Positions 8,160 to 17,625 of a stretch of 64,000 nt of DNA are shown here, piece by piece. Each line of letters opens with the position of its first letter. Position 1 is the stretch's first letter. The position numbers were made by a program, and so were the translations under genes. The notes under the pieces were generated by a model that was given only the letters and a program-made list of their open reading frames with translations, was not told where the DNA came from and made no database searches. This stretch comes from an uncultured bacterium (GTDB lineage Bacteria; Planctomycetota; JAJSAM01; JAJVHW01): positions 173,017 through 237,016 of the forward strand of contig CALKVK010000029.1 of NCBI GenBank assembly GCA_937996235.1, in the 5' to 3' direction.

Positions 8160-9148
8160 GCGTGCACCGCCGCCGCGCGTGCCTCGGGCGCCGCGTCGCC
8201 CGCGCCGCCGCCGAGCACCTCGTCGCGCACGCGCTCGTCCGTGGGCATGCCGTACACGCGGAACGTCCGGAGCAGCAGGCCGAACGCCGCCGCGAGGATC
8301 AGCGCGCCGACCACCACGTGCGCGTTCACGATCGCGATCTCGTGCAGCGCGTGCTCGTGCTGGCGGCGGCCGGCGGCGTCGATCAGGTACGACCAGAGGC
8401 CGAGACCGACCTGCGCCGCGAAGAGCACGCCGAGGAGGGCGGCGGGCCGCCGGAGCAGCGTCAGCTCGCGCGGCTGGTCGGCGCCGGCGGTCAGCACGAG
8501 GCGCACGACCGCGATCGCGACGAGCAGCGCGAACATCGCGTGGACCTCGCGCGCGAAGATGCCGTGGCGCGCGGCCGCGCCGAGCACGAGCTGCACGAAG
8601 AGCAGCGCGACGGTCACGATCGACAGCTTCATGAGGCGCAGCGCGTCCGCGTCGAGCCGGCGCCCGCCGGCGGCCGTCCACCACGGCGACAGCGCAGACG
8701 CCAGCGCCACGAGCACGCACAGGAACACCTGCGCGGTGACGGAGTGCAGCAGCGGCCACGGGTTGCCGAGCATCGTCAGCACGCCGAGGCCGCCGAGCAC
8801 GCCCTGCACGATCACGAGTCCGAGGGCGGACCACGCGAGGATGCGCACGCCGCGGCGCGGCACGGCGAGCTGCACGGAGACGGCGAGCAGCGCCGTCAGC
8901 AGCCCCATCACGGCGGCGATGAGACGGTGCACGAACTCCGCGCGCAGCGCGGCCGGACCCAGCATCGCGCGGATGCTGTCCATGCCCGGCACGACGTCGT
9001 AGTACATCGTCGGCCAGTCGGGGATCGACAGGCCGCCGTCGCGCGTCTTGACGTTCGCGCCCGCGAGCAGCAGGAACACGCACCAGGCCACGCAGGTCCC
9101 CGCGACGGCTCTCACCCACGCGGGGGACGCGGACCTCTGCACCTGCAC
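8156..9148 (-). CDS. ctaA: Haem A synthase (CtaA/COX15 type)
   Basis: The 330-residue protein oxidises the haem O methyl group to give haem A. It shows the two-fold repeat of four-helix bundles, with haem-ligand histidines in FVHRLIAAVMG, HSVTAQVFL, REVHAMFALLVA and NAHVVVGALIL. The CtaA signature GGLSIPDWPTMYYDVVPGM lies near the N-terminus. GTG at 9148 is preceded by GAGGAG at 8-nt spacing, which fixes the start. It follows ctaD by 28 bp and overlaps ctaB. Confidence 0.92.
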   Translation of the reverse strand: MQVQRSASPAWVRAVAGTCVAWCVFLLLAGANVKTRDGGLSIPDWPTMYYDVVPGMDSIRAMLGPAALRAEFVHRLIAAVMGLLTALLAVSVQLAVPRRGVRILAWSALGLVIVQGVLGGLGVLTMLGNPWPLLHSVTAQVFLCVLVALASALSPWWTAAGGRRLDADALRLMKLSIVTVALLFVQLVLGAAARHGIFAREVHAMFALLVAIAVVRLVLTAGADQPRELTLLRRPAALLGVLFAAQVGLGLWSYLIDAAGRRQHEHALHEIAIVNAHVVVGALILAAAFGLLLRTFRVYGMPTDERVRDEVLGGGAGDAAPEARAAAVHA

Positions 9149-9176
9149 GAGCAGCTCCTCGGGACGGCGGCTCCGC

Positions 9177-10994
9177 CTACTTCGCGCCGGCCGTGGCGGT
9201 CAGGTCGCGGTTCTGCGGCAGCCAGTCCTCCTCGACCTCGGGCGAGCTGTACTCGTACGGGCCGCGGTAGACGGTCGGGAGCGACGGACCGAAGTTGCCG
9301 TGGGGCGTCGGCGTGGGCGCCGCCGACCACTCGAGCGTGTTGGCGTTCCACGGGTTCTGCTCGGCCTTGCGACCCTTGAAGATGCTCCAGAGCACGTTGC
9401 CGAGCAGCAGGAGCTGCGTGCAGCCGAGCAGGATCGCGCCGTGCGTCATCGCCTTGTTCAGCGGCAGCATGCCGTCGATGTAGACGTACTTCGTGAACGG
9501 GTTCTGCGTGCGGCGGTGCATGCCGTGCAGGCCGACGACGTGCATCAGGAAGAACGTCATGTTGAAGGACACGAGCGTCAGCCAGAAGTGCACGTAGCCG
9601 AGCTTGTAGTTCATGTGGCGCCCGAACATCTTCGGGAACCAGTAGTAGATGCCCGCGAACGCGCCCATCAGGCTGCCGCCGAAGAGCACGTAGTGGATGT
9701 GCGCGACGATGAAGTACGTGTCGTGGATGTGCGCGTCCACGGGCGTCGCGGCCATGAAGATCCCGGAGAGGCCGCCGATCACGAACATGCTCACGAACGC
9801 GAGCGCGAAGCACATCGGCACCGTGAACTGGATCGTGCCGCGCCAGAGCGTGGCGAGCCAGTTGAACGTCTTGATGGCGCTCGGCAGCGCGATCATCATC
9901 GTCGAGAGCATGAAGGTCATGCCGAGAGCGGGGTTCATGCCGCTCTGGAACATGTGGTGGCCCCACACGATGAAGCCCAGCCCCGCGATGCCCGAGATGG
10001 AGTACACCATCGGGCGGTAGCCGAAGATCGGCTTGCGCGAGAACGTCGCGAGGATGTCGGACACGATGCCCATCGCGGGCAGGATCATGATGTAGACGGC
10101 GGGGTGGCTGTAGAACCAGAACAGGTGCTGGTACAGCACCACGTTGCCGCCGCCCGAGGCGAACGCGAACGGGTTCGTCGTGACGTCGAGGCCCTGCGAG
10201 AGCCCGGCGGGGATGAAGAAGCTCGACCCCCACAGGCGGTCCATCGTCAGCATGAGCATGGCCGACGACAGCACGGGCGTCGCGAGCAGCGAGAGGACGC
10301 TCGTGATGAACATCGCCCACACGGTCAGCGGCATGCGGAACATGCGCATGCCCGGCGCGCGCATCGTCACGATCGTCGTGATGTAGTTGACGGCGCCCAT
10401 CACGGAGGACGCGCCGACCAGGATCACGCCGAGGCACCAGAGCGTCTGCCCCTGGCCGCCGAGGTAGCTGAGCGGCGGGTACGAGGTCCAGCCGGCGCCC
10501 GGTGCGGTCTCGGGGCCGCCGCCGATCACGAACGACGCGCTGAAGATGACGAGCGCCGGCCACATCAGCCAGTACGACAGCGCGTTCAGGAAGGGGAACG
10601 CCATGTCGCGCGCGCCGATCATCAGCGGGATGCAGAAGTTGCCGAACGCGCCGATGAGCATCGGGATGACGACCAGGAAGATCATCACCGACGCGTGCAT
10701 CGTGAAGGCCATGTTGTAGACGTCGCCGCCGGCCACGCCCTTGCCCTCGCCGTACATCGCCTCGAGGATCGAGCCGAGCACGGGGATGCGCGTGTCCGGG
10801 TACGCGAGCTGCCAGCGCACGATCAGCGCGAGCGCGCCGCCCACGAACAGCATGAAGAGCGTCGTGAGCAGGAACTGGCGCCCGATCATCTTGTGATCGT
10901 GCGACCAGACGTACTTGCGGAAGAAGCCCGGCTCGTGGTGCGAGTCGTGGCCGTGGGCGTCGTCGTGGGACGCCGCGTGGGTCGCGCCGCTCAC
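9177..10994 (-). CDS. ctaD: Cytochrome c oxidase subunit I, A2-type
   Basis: This 605-residue haem-copper oxidase core reduces O2 and pumps protons. The CuB and cross-linked tyrosine motif is FYSHPAVYIMILP (H297, Y301). The usual proton-gating Glu of A1 enzymes (HPEVY) is Ala, with the YS pair just before the His, which defines the A2 subfamily (Thermus/Rhodothermus-like). The remaining CuB ligands are in GHHMFQSGM. The K-channel Lys is retained in LPSAIKTFNW, and the haem ligands in DTYFIVAHIHYVLFGG. The N-terminus is His/Asp-rich (HDDAHGHDSHHE). GTG at 10994 overlaps the ctaC stop by one base. No subunit III gene is adjacent. Confidence 0.96.
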   Translation of the reverse strand: MSGATHAASHDDAHGHDSHHEPGFFRKYVWSHDHKMIGRQFLLTTLFMLFVGGALALIVRWQLAYPDTRIPVLGSILEAMYGEGKGVAGGDVYNMAFTMHASVMIFLVVIPMLIGAFGNFCIPLMIGARDMAFPFLNALSYWLMWPALVIFSASFVIGGGPETAPGAGWTSYPPLSYLGGQGQTLWCLGVILVGASSVMGAVNYITTIVTMRAPGMRMFRMPLTVWAMFITSVLSLLATPVLSSAMLMLTMDRLWGSSFFIPAGLSQGLDVTTNPFAFASGGGNVVLYQHLFWFYSHPAVYIMILPAMGIVSDILATFSRKPIFGYRPMVYSISGIAGLGFIVWGHHMFQSGMNPALGMTFMLSTMMIALPSAIKTFNWLATLWRGTIQFTVPMCFALAFVSMFVIGGLSGIFMAATPVDAHIHDTYFIVAHIHYVLFGGSLMGAFAGIYYWFPKMFGRHMNYKLGYVHFWLTLVSFNMTFFLMHVVGLHGMHRRTQNPFTKYVYIDGMLPLNKAMTHGAILLGCTQLLLLGNVLWSIFKGRKAEQNPWNANTLEWSAAPTPTPHGNFGPSLPTVYRGPYEYSSPEVEEDWLPQNRDLTATAGAK

Positions 10995-11977
10995 TAGAAC
11001 TCCTCGTCGTCTTGCGACGCTTCGGGGTCGGGGCTGTCCTCTTCACCGAACAGCAGGACGCCGCGCGAACGCCGCGGCTTGCCCTTGATCTCGCGCGAGT
11101 CCTGCCAGTGCCAGCGCTGCCAGATGAGACCGGTCGTGCTGTCCTCCGGACCGCGCAGCGAGTTGGGAGGCAGCCGCAGCGTCGTCGGCTGGCCGGCGAC
11201 CCACTTCTCGTAGTCCTCGTCGGGGACGACGTACAGACGCGCGGACATCGCCGAGTGCTGCGAGCCGCAGAGCTCGGCGCACACGATGTCCCAGTAGTCG
11301 AGCTGCTTCTCCACCCCGTCGCGGTCGGCGACCGGCTGACGCGCGGAGGAGAGCTTGTCGGCGCGGAACCAGAGCTTCGTGTGGAGCCCCGGCACCGCGT
11401 CCTGCTTGAAGCGGAAGTTCGGCAGGAAGAAGCTGTGGATGACGTCCATCGCCCGCAGCTCGATGTTCACGGGGCGGTCCACCGGGACGACCATGATGCC
11501 CGTCGAGTAGCGGTCGTCGGCCGTGTTGAACGCGCCGTCCGGACCCGGATAGCGGAAGTTCCACTCGAACTGCTTCGCGAAGACCTGCACCTCGATGGCG
11601 TTCGCGTTGTCCTCGGGAACGGCGCTCTTCATGCGCTTCCACATGCCCGCCTGGTAGACGGCGAGGAGCACGAGCACGAGCGCCGGCAGCACGGTCCACG
11701 TCATCTCGACCGCGTGGTTGCCGTGCGTGTACTTGGCCCGCGCACCCTTGCGCGCGCGGTAGCGGAACAGGAAGTAGACGAGCGCCGCCTGCACGCCGAC
11801 CAGCGTGGCGCCGGTCACGTACACGATCAGGTAGATGAGCTCGTCGACCTCGCGGGCCACGGGGGACGCGGCCTCGGGGAGGAGGTGGAGCGGGTCGCCG
11901 CTGCAGCCCGCCGCGAAGAGCGCCGCGAGCAGGGGCAACGCGAGCGCGGAGAGGCGCGTGCGCCGCGTGGGTGTCAA
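10994..11977 (-). CDS. ctaC: Cytochrome c oxidase subunit II (CuA), lipoprotein
   Basis: The 327-residue subunit has a lipoprotein signal (LAALFAAGC), two membrane helices (about 47-70 and 92-112) and a periplasmic cupredoxin domain. CuA ligands are visible: the first His in VIHSFFLPNFR, and CAELCGSQHSAM giving Cys-x3-Cys-x3-His-x2-Met. No C-terminal haem domain is fused. TTG at 11975-11977 is preferred because GGAGG lies 8 nt upstream; a GTG 13 codons earlier has no ribosome site. It receives electrons from a periplasmic carrier and passes them to CtaD. Confidence 0.94.
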   Translation of the reverse strand: MTPTRRTRLSALALPLLAALFAAGCSGDPLHLLPEAASPVAREVDELIYLIVYVTGATLVGVQAALVYFLFRYRARKGARAKYTHGNHAVEMTWTVLPALVLVLLAVYQAGMWKRMKSAVPEDNANAIEVQVFAKQFEWNFRYPGPDGAFNTADDRYSTGIMVVPVDRPVNIELRAMDVIHSFFLPNFRFKQDAVPGLHTKLWFRADKLSSARQPVADRDGVEKQLDYWDIVCAELCGSQHSAMSARLYVVPDEDYEKWVAGQPTTLRLPPNSLRGPEDSTTGLIWQRWHWQDSREIKGKPRRSRGVLLFGEEDSPDPEASQDDEEF

Positions 11978-12068
11978 GTCGGGAACCTCCGGTCTCTGGC
12001 GCCGCAGGGTGCGCACGCGACGGCCCGCCCCGGGGTCGCCCGGAGCGGGCCAGAGGATACGCCGGAGG

Positions 12069-12893
12069 CTACTTGCCGGACAGCGTCCAATCCACGGCCT
12101 TGGCGTCGGCGCCGACCTCGACGTCGAACTCGGCCTCGCCGTACTTCTCGTGCCAGATCGCGAACTTGTACTTCCCGGCCGGCAGGCCCTTGATCTCGAA
12201 CTTGCCGGAGGCGTCGGTGGTCGCGAAGAACGGGTGCTCGAGCACCCAGCAGTACGCGCTCATCCAGGAGTGCACGTCGCACGTGAAGGGGATCGCCTTG
12301 TCGCGCTTCGCGAAGACGAGGGTGTCCTCGGCGCCCGCACCCTGGCCCTTGTTGATCGGGGCGTTGCGCTTCGGCTTCACGTTCACGTTGTGCGTCGTCT
12401 GGTCGGAGTTCTTCACGAGGAACGACTGTCCCTCCATGACGCCGAAGACGTGGGGCACGTACATGCAGTTCTTCTGGTCGACGTGGAAGCCGGTCGGCAC
12501 GGCGTACCCGCCGAAGCCCTTCTGCGGACCGTCCTTCGCGTAGACGAAGACGTTCGGAAGCGTGGTGTCGGCGTTGACCGTGAACTTGGGGTCCGTCGGT
12601 CCGCCGTCCGGCCAGGCACCGTTGCAAAACGTGTCGCTCGCCACGTTGATCGGGTTGGCCGTCTCCGCCGTGCCGCCGAACTTGACGGTGCCGGAGATCG
12701 AGCCCGTGTGCTCCGCCGCGACGTACGGCTTCGTGTCGCCGCCGCCGCCGCCGCCCGGGTTCGCCGCAGCGGCAGCCGGGGCCTCGCCACCGGTACCGCC
12801 GCCCGCTGCCGGCGCGGCCGGCTTCTTCTCTCCGCACGCCGCGAGCGCGACGAGCGCGAGCGCGACGACCACTGCCTGGGCCTGGGCCTTCAT
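12069..12893 (-). CDS. Cupredoxin-like lipoprotein with a C-terminal Ig-like (carboxypeptidase-regulatory) domain
   Basis: This 274-residue lipoprotein (LVALAAC lipobox) has a low-complexity Ala/Gly linker at about 25-52. A cupredoxin-like region follows, with NCMYVPHVFGVMEGQSFLVK, NSDQTTHNVNVKP, and CDVHSWMSAYCWVLEHPFFA carrying Cys, His and Met. It ends with a beta-sandwich of the carboxypeptidase-regulatory type (TDASGKFEIKGLPAGKYKFA). Similar proteins are often annotated as methylamine-utilisation or plastocyanin-like. Its place just upstream of ctaC suggests a periplasmic copper or electron carrier for the aa3 oxidase. Whether the site binds a single type-1 copper is not certain. Confidence 0.82.
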   Translation of the reverse strand: MKAQAQAVVVALALVALAACGEKKPAAPAAGGGTGGEAPAAAAANPGGGGGGDTKPYVAAEHTGSISGTVKFGGTAETANPINVASDTFCNGAWPDGGPTDPKFTVNADTTLPNVFVYAKDGPQKGFGGYAVPTGFHVDQKNCMYVPHVFGVMEGQSFLVKNSDQTTHNVNVKPKRNAPINKGQGAGAEDTLVFAKRDKAIPFTCDVHSWMSAYCWVLEHPFFATTDASGKFEIKGLPAGKYKFAIWHEKYGEAEFDVEVGADAKAVDWTLSGK

Positions 12894-13105
12894 CGATCTC
12901 CTCCTGGTCGTGGGAAGCTCCGGCGCAACGGCCCCGGCGTCCCGCCCGACGCGGGTGCCGGATCCGGTGCCGCCGACTCGTGCGGGGCGGCCGCCGGGAA
13001 GTCGGTCATCTTCGCGACGGGCACCCCCGATTCAAGAAACTCCGCCAGCCGGGGCGGACGTCCCGCCGGCCCCGAGCCTGCGAGAGCGGGCCGCGTCGCG
13101 GGGTC

Positions 13106-13948
13106 TCAGCGCGGCTGCCGCGCGCGGATCGACGCGGCCGCCCAGCGCGCCGTCGCGCGGACCTCCTCCGCGAACGGGGAGCGCGCGTCCGCGATCTCCG
13201 CCAGCGCGACCGCGTCGCTCTCCGTGCCGACGAGGGCCAGCGCCGCGGCGGCGTTCTCGACGTGCTCCGGCTCGGGACGCAGCACGACCACGGACGCGCC
13301 GGCCGCGACGTCGTCGCCGGCGCGCACGGGCTGCTCCGCGACGGTGCCGGCGAGCTCGGACCGCAGCTCGAGCTCGCTGCCGTCCGCAGCGCGGAGGCGC
13401 GCGACCATGCCGCCCTCGCGCACTGCCGACTCGAGCGCGACCACGCTCTCGACGCGTGCCGCGAGCGGTGCGCGCACCGTCACGGGCGCGAGCATCGCGC
13501 GCAGCACGGGGAGGGCGGCGCCATCCCCCGTCTTGGCGAGAGCCAACGCCGCGTTCCTGCGCACGAGCTCCGAGCGGTCGTCGGCGACGAGCTCGCGCAG
13601 GCGCTCCGTGAACTCGGGCCGCCGCGCATCGAACTGCATGCACCACGCCGCGGCGACGCGCACGGCGTCCTCGGCGCGACGCGACGCGCCGACCAGGCCC
13701 GGCGCGAAGCGGTCCATCCCGGGCCGGCCCTCCTCGAAGCGCACCGACAGTTCGTGGATCGCGTGCTGGACGGCGCGCGGCGACGCGTCCGTCCGCAGGT
13801 TCTCGGTCAGCTCCGCGTCGTCGAGGCGCGACGCGAACGTGGTGCCCCACCAGAACAGGCCCGGGACGAGCACGCACGCCGCGGCGAACGCGAGGAGGAG
13901 GAGCGGACCGCGGACACCGCCGCGGCGCCGGCCGGCAGGACCGCGCAT
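13106..13948 (-). CDS. Membrane-anchored HEAT-repeat protein
   Basis: The 280-residue protein has one N-terminal membrane anchor (PLLLLAFAAACVLVPGLFWW) and then HEAT-like helical pairs (RSELVRRNAALALAKTGDGA, LPVLRAMLAPVTVRAP). A small insert at about 185-225 (AADGSELELRSELAGTVAEQ, then PVRAGDDVAAGASVVVLRPE) resembles a biotinyl-lipoyl or membrane-fusion barrel hairpin. The ATG at 13946-13948 is chosen because upstream codons are Arg/Gly/Pro-rich and precede the anchor. It follows the octahaem cytochrome gene by 64 bp, so it may be an accessory part of that complex. I do not recognise a named family. Confidence 0.65.
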   Translation of the reverse strand: MRGPAGRRRGGVRGPLLLLAFAAACVLVPGLFWWGTTFASRLDDAELTENLRTDASPRAVQHAIHELSVRFEEGRPGMDRFAPGLVGASRRAEDAVRVAAAWCMQFDARRPEFTERLRELVADDRSELVRRNAALALAKTGDGAALPVLRAMLAPVTVRAPLAARVESVVALESAVREGGMVARLRAADGSELELRSELAGTVAEQPVRAGDDVAAGASVVVLRPEPEHVENAAAALALVGTESDAVALAEIADARSPFAEEVRATARWAAASIRARQPR

Positions 13949-14012
13949 GCCGCGAGTCTCGGGTCCCGGACCGGCCGGACGCACCGGTTTCCCGGCGTCC
14001 GGCCGGGCCGGA

Positions 14013-17000
14013 TCAGCGCTTCTGGTAGGCGCGCAGCCGGTCGAGGTAGCGCACGAGCAGGTCCACGACGTCGCCGTGGTACTGCGCGAGCTGCGGCGCG
14101 TTCGCGTTCTCGAAGACGCGCCGCGGCGGGTGCACGTGCCAGTCGGCGCCGCACGCCGGGTTCGGGCACGTATCGAGCTTGCCGGTCGCCACCTCGAACT
14201 GGTGGATCGTGTCGTTGTCGAAGCGCTGCGAGCAGCGCGTGCACTCGGCCTTGAACAGCGACGTCATGCCCGTGTCGGGCTGCATGCCGGCCGGGTACGA
14301 GATCCACGGCCGCATCCACTCCGGGCGCAGGCGGCGCGCCGCGTAGTCGAGGTTCGGCGCCTTCGTCTCCGTGGTCGCGGCCATGCCGGTGACGACGTGG
14401 CACTGGAGGCACGGGCCGTTGTCCCAGACCGACTTCGCCAGCGCCTGCTCCTCGTCCGTGAGCGGCGCGAGCTGCGGCGGCTGGTAGACGTCGGGCTGGT
14501 CGGAGAGCGCGTCGAAGAAGCGCACGAGCGTGCGGATCTCGCCCTGCGTGAACATGAACGTGGGCATCCGCACCGGCAGGTGCGCGCGCACCGACTGCGG
14601 CTCGGCCGTGCCGCCGCCGAGCGACGGGTCCGCCAGGAACTCCGCGAGCCAGTCGGGCCGCGTGCGGAAGCCGGTGCCGACGAGCGACGGCGGGTACTTC
14701 TGGTCCGGCGTCTTCTCGGGGAACAGGTCGGGCAGCGAGCGGATCGCCGGCACCTGGCCGGGGCGGATCTGGTGGCAGCCCTCGCAGTTGTACTTGCGGA
14801 TCAGCCACCACCCGTCGCGGAGCGCCTGGCCGCGGTCGTCGGGGTGGTACTTGATCGAGTCGGGCAGCGCGTCGGGCTCCGCCGTGCCGATCAGGAGGCT
14901 CGCGAGGTCGAGGATCTCCTGGCCGCCCAGGTTGAACTTCGGCATGCGCAGGCGCGCCGTGCGGTCGAGGTTCTTCGCCGCGTCGTACAGATCGGGCTCC
15001 GCCAGCTTGTGGGCGGCGAAGCCGCGGTGGTTGTACCACTTGTGGCCGTAGTCGCCGGACGTCTCCTCGAAGATCTTCCGCGGGTTGCCGGCCGCCACGT
15101 CCTTCTCGGAGACCCAGTCCTCGAGCGGGTCGTGGCCCGCGTGCGCGTCGTGGGTGTAGTGGCCGAAGTCGAGGCGCTCGATGGGCTTGCTGCCCCACGC
15201 CGAGAGCTCCGTGCCGATGCGCTGCTCGTCCTCGAGACCGCCGATCTCGTGGCAGCCGGCGCAGCCGTGGTGCTGCACGAGCCGCTTGCCGCGCGCGAAG
15301 CGCTCCGTCTCGGTGAGCCACGGCGCCGGCTCGAAGGCCATGTCGGAGCCGCGCTCGAGCAGGAACGCCGCGATGTCCGCCGCCTGCTGCCGCGTGAGGC
15401 GGAAGCTGGGCATGACGGTCGGGTTGTTCCACTGCAGCTCGTGCCCGCAGTTCGGGCACGTGGACTGCTCGGGGCCGAACACGAGCTTCTTCCCCGCGGC
15501 GACGAAGTCCGCGGGCGTCAGATCGCGGCGGCACTCCGTGCAGTACGGCGCGAGGCGGTGGCGCGGGTTCTCGATCCAGCGGGTGTAGAAGGCGAGGCCC
15601 GTCCTCGGATTCGCCTTGTCGCGCAGGTTCGTCAGGTTGGCGGCGAACGTGTTGCCGACGCGCCGCTCGCCGCGCCCGATCGCGTGGCACGAGAGGCAGC
15701 CGACCGTCATGAACATCTGTCCGCCCGCCGTCGGATCGACGCGCGAGACGCCCTCGAGGCCGTAGTCCCTCTCGACGCCGGTGACGGCGGTCGAGGACTG
15801 CCAGAGGAACGCGGCGACGTCCTTCGTCTCCTCCGCGCCGGCCCAGCGGAAGACGGGCATCTTCGTCTCGGGGCGCCAGTGCCGCGGGTTGTCCACCCAC
15901 TGCGTGAGCCACTCCGGACGCACCTTCGCCGCGAGGTCCTTGAGGTTCGGGCCGACCTTCTTCTGCTCGCGATAGAGGTCGTGCAGGCGGCTCGCGAGCA
16001 CGTCGCGTTCGGCGCGCAGCGTCGCGACCTGCTGCGTCGCGGCCTTCGCCACGGACGACGTGCGCTCGACGGTCGCGTTCGCGGTGGCGTTCAGCGCGTC
16101 GGAGTCCGCGCCGCTCGCGGCGTCCGCCGCGTCGAAGACGGTGGAGCCGACGGCCGTCGCGTTCTTCGCGCGGAGCTGGAGGTCGCGGATCTCCGCGTCG
16201 ATGTCGTCGATGCGCTTGGCCACGGCGCGGGCCTGGTCGGGCTCCTCGTCGTAGCCCTTCATCTTGTGGCAGCCCCAGCAGCCGTACTGCCGGAAGTTCT
16301 CCTTGGCCTGCGAGACGCGCTCGCCGCCCTCGAGGAACGCGTCGCCCACGTGGCACTGCACGCAGCCCGCCTCGTAGTTGGCGGAGGGGAACATGCGCTG
16401 CAGCCAGTGGTGGTTGAGGCCGTGTGCGGCATCCACGTCGGTGACGGCCATGCCGTTGCCGTTGTGGCACATCGAGCAGCCCATCTTCTGCGGGTCGTGG
16501 TGCTCGAAGAGCTCGGCGGCGCGCGGGTGGCTCGCGTAGAGCGCGTTGCCGCCGACGTCCGCCGCCGTGATCGTGAGCGGCATCCGGGTGTTCAGGTGGC
16601 ACGTCTCGCAGCGGTCGACCCAGTTCCTGGTCTGCGGGATGTGGATCTGCTTGAAGTCGCCGATCGAGAAGTCGTCCACCTCGGAGATCAGGCCGTCGAT
16701 CTGGCCCGGGTCGAGCTTCGTGAGCTCCCGATCGAGGTACGCCGCGAAGCCGAGCTCCGCGACGCGCTTGCCGATCTTGATCCGCGCGGCGTCGTCGGCC
16801 TCGCCAAGGATCAGCGCCAGGTCGCCGAGGTGGGCGTCGAGCCACTGCTGGCGGGCGGCCGTCGCCTTCGACGTCGCCGCGGCGATCACGCCGAGCTGCT
16901 TCTGGAGCGCGGCCTTCTGCTCCTGGAGCTGCGGCATCGTGTCGATCAGCTCGCCGACGGGCCGCGTCTCCTCGCGGGCGATCGGCCGGCCGGCCTCGTC

Positions 17001-17543
17001 CGTCTCGGCCCAGCCGTACGTCTTCGCGTCGGCGCGGATGCGCTCGATGTGCTCGAGGTACTCGCGCGCCTCGGCGCACGCGCGGGGGTCGGTCTGCCCG
17101 GCGTGCGCGGTCGCCATCTCCGCCTTGTAGGAGATGGCGGCGATCTCGCTGCGCGGGCTCTTGATCGCCTCGAGCAGCGACTTGAGCTGGGCGTCGAGGT
17201 TGCCGACCTGGCGCTGCACGTCGGCGCGCTGCGGGGCGGCCGCCTGGTCGGCCTCCTGCACGGCCGCGTCGAGCGCCCTGTACTCGTCGAGCGACTTCAG
17301 GACCTGGTCGACCTGCGTCGCCCGCACGGCCTTGCGGCTCTCGAGGAACGCCGTCGTCACGTCCTTCCACTCGCGCTGCACGCCGTAGTACGGGCGCCGG
17401 AAGTGGAACTCGTCCACGATCGCGAGCACCGACGCGCCGAGCACGGCGAGCCCGGCGAGCAGGATCGGCCCGGAGAGGGACTTCGCGTAGATCGGGTCCG
17501 GGGGGATCCGGTCGTCGTCGTTCTGCTGGTCGTTCTGGCTCAT
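14013..17543 (-). CDS. Giant membrane-anchored octahaem cytochrome c of the bc-type complex
   Basis: This 1176-residue protein has a short cytoplasmic N-terminus, one membrane helix (about 24-46), a long coiled-coil region (about 60-290), and then eight CxxCH haem sites: CETCH, CSMCH, CVQCH, CWGCH, CLSCH, CAGCH, CEGCH and CLQCH at about residues 311, 355, 393, 421, 615, 760, 919 and 1044. Two zinc-ribbon-like Cys pairs interrupt the haem domains (CTEC/CPNC at about 667-695, and CTRC/CPNPAC at about 1100-1130). The last haem modules are monohaem cytochrome c folds with Met-rich MPxF motifs (MPVF, MPSF, MPKF, MPTF). It follows the two cytochrome b genes and probably replaces cytochrome c1. The ATG at 17541-17543 has a purine-rich GGAAGGCGG before it. 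Confidence 0.85.
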   Translation of the reverse strand: MSQNDQQNDDDRIPPDPIYAKSLSGPILLAGLAVLGASVLAIVDEFHFRRPYYGVQREWKDVTTAFLESRKAVRATQVDQVLKSLDEYRALDAAVQEADQAAAPQRADVQRQVGNLDAQLKSLLEAIKSPRSEIAAISYKAEMATAHAGQTDPRACAEAREYLEHIERIRADAKTYGWAETDEAGRPIAREETRPVGELIDTMPQLQEQKAALQKQLGVIAAATSKATAARQQWLDAHLGDLALILGEADDAARIKIGKRVAELGFAAYLDRELTKLDPGQIDGLISEVDDFSIGDFKQIHIPQTRNWVDRCETCHLNTRMPLTITAADVGGNALYASHPRAAELFEHHDPQKMGCSMCHNGNGMAVTDVDAAHGLNHHWLQRMFPSANYEAGCVQCHVGDAFLEGGERVSQAKENFRQYGCWGCHKMKGYDEEPDQARAVAKRIDDIDAEIRDLQLRAKNATAVGSTVFDAADAASGADSDALNATANATVERTSSVAKAATQQVATLRAERDVLASRLHDLYREQKKVGPNLKDLAAKVRPEWLTQWVDNPRHWRPETKMPVFRWAGAEETKDVAAFLWQSSTAVTGVERDYGLEGVSRVDPTAGGQMFMTVGCLSCHAIGRGERRVGNTFAANLTNLRDKANPRTGLAFYTRWIENPRHRLAPYCTECRRDLTPADFVAAGKKLVFGPEQSTCPNCGHELQWNNPTVMPSFRLTRQQAADIAAFLLERGSDMAFEPAPWLTETERFARGKRLVQHHGCAGCHEIGGLEDEQRIGTELSAWGSKPIERLDFGHYTHDAHAGHDPLEDWVSEKDVAAGNPRKIFEETSGDYGHKWYNHRGFAAHKLAEPDLYDAAKNLDRTARLRMPKFNLGGQEILDLASLLIGTAEPDALPDSIKYHPDDRGQALRDGWWLIRKYNCEGCHQIRPGQVPAIRSLPDLFPEKTPDQKYPPSLVGTGFRTRPDWLAEFLADPSLGGGTAEPQSVRAHLPVRMPTFMFTQGEIRTLVRFFDALSDQPDVYQPPQLAPLTDEEQALAKSVWDNGPCLQCHVVTGMAATTETKAPNLDYAARRLRPEWMRPWISYPAGMQPDTGMTSLFKAECTRCSQRFDNDTIHQFEVATGKLDTCPNPACGADWHVHPPRRVFENANAPQLAQYHGDVVDLLVRYLDRLRAYQKR

Positions 17544-17625
17544 GTCCGCCTTCCGCGCGCCGGCGATCCCGCGCGCGCCCGCCACTCCGTGGATGCGTGC
17601 TCCGTGCCCCGTCCGCCGGGCGCGG

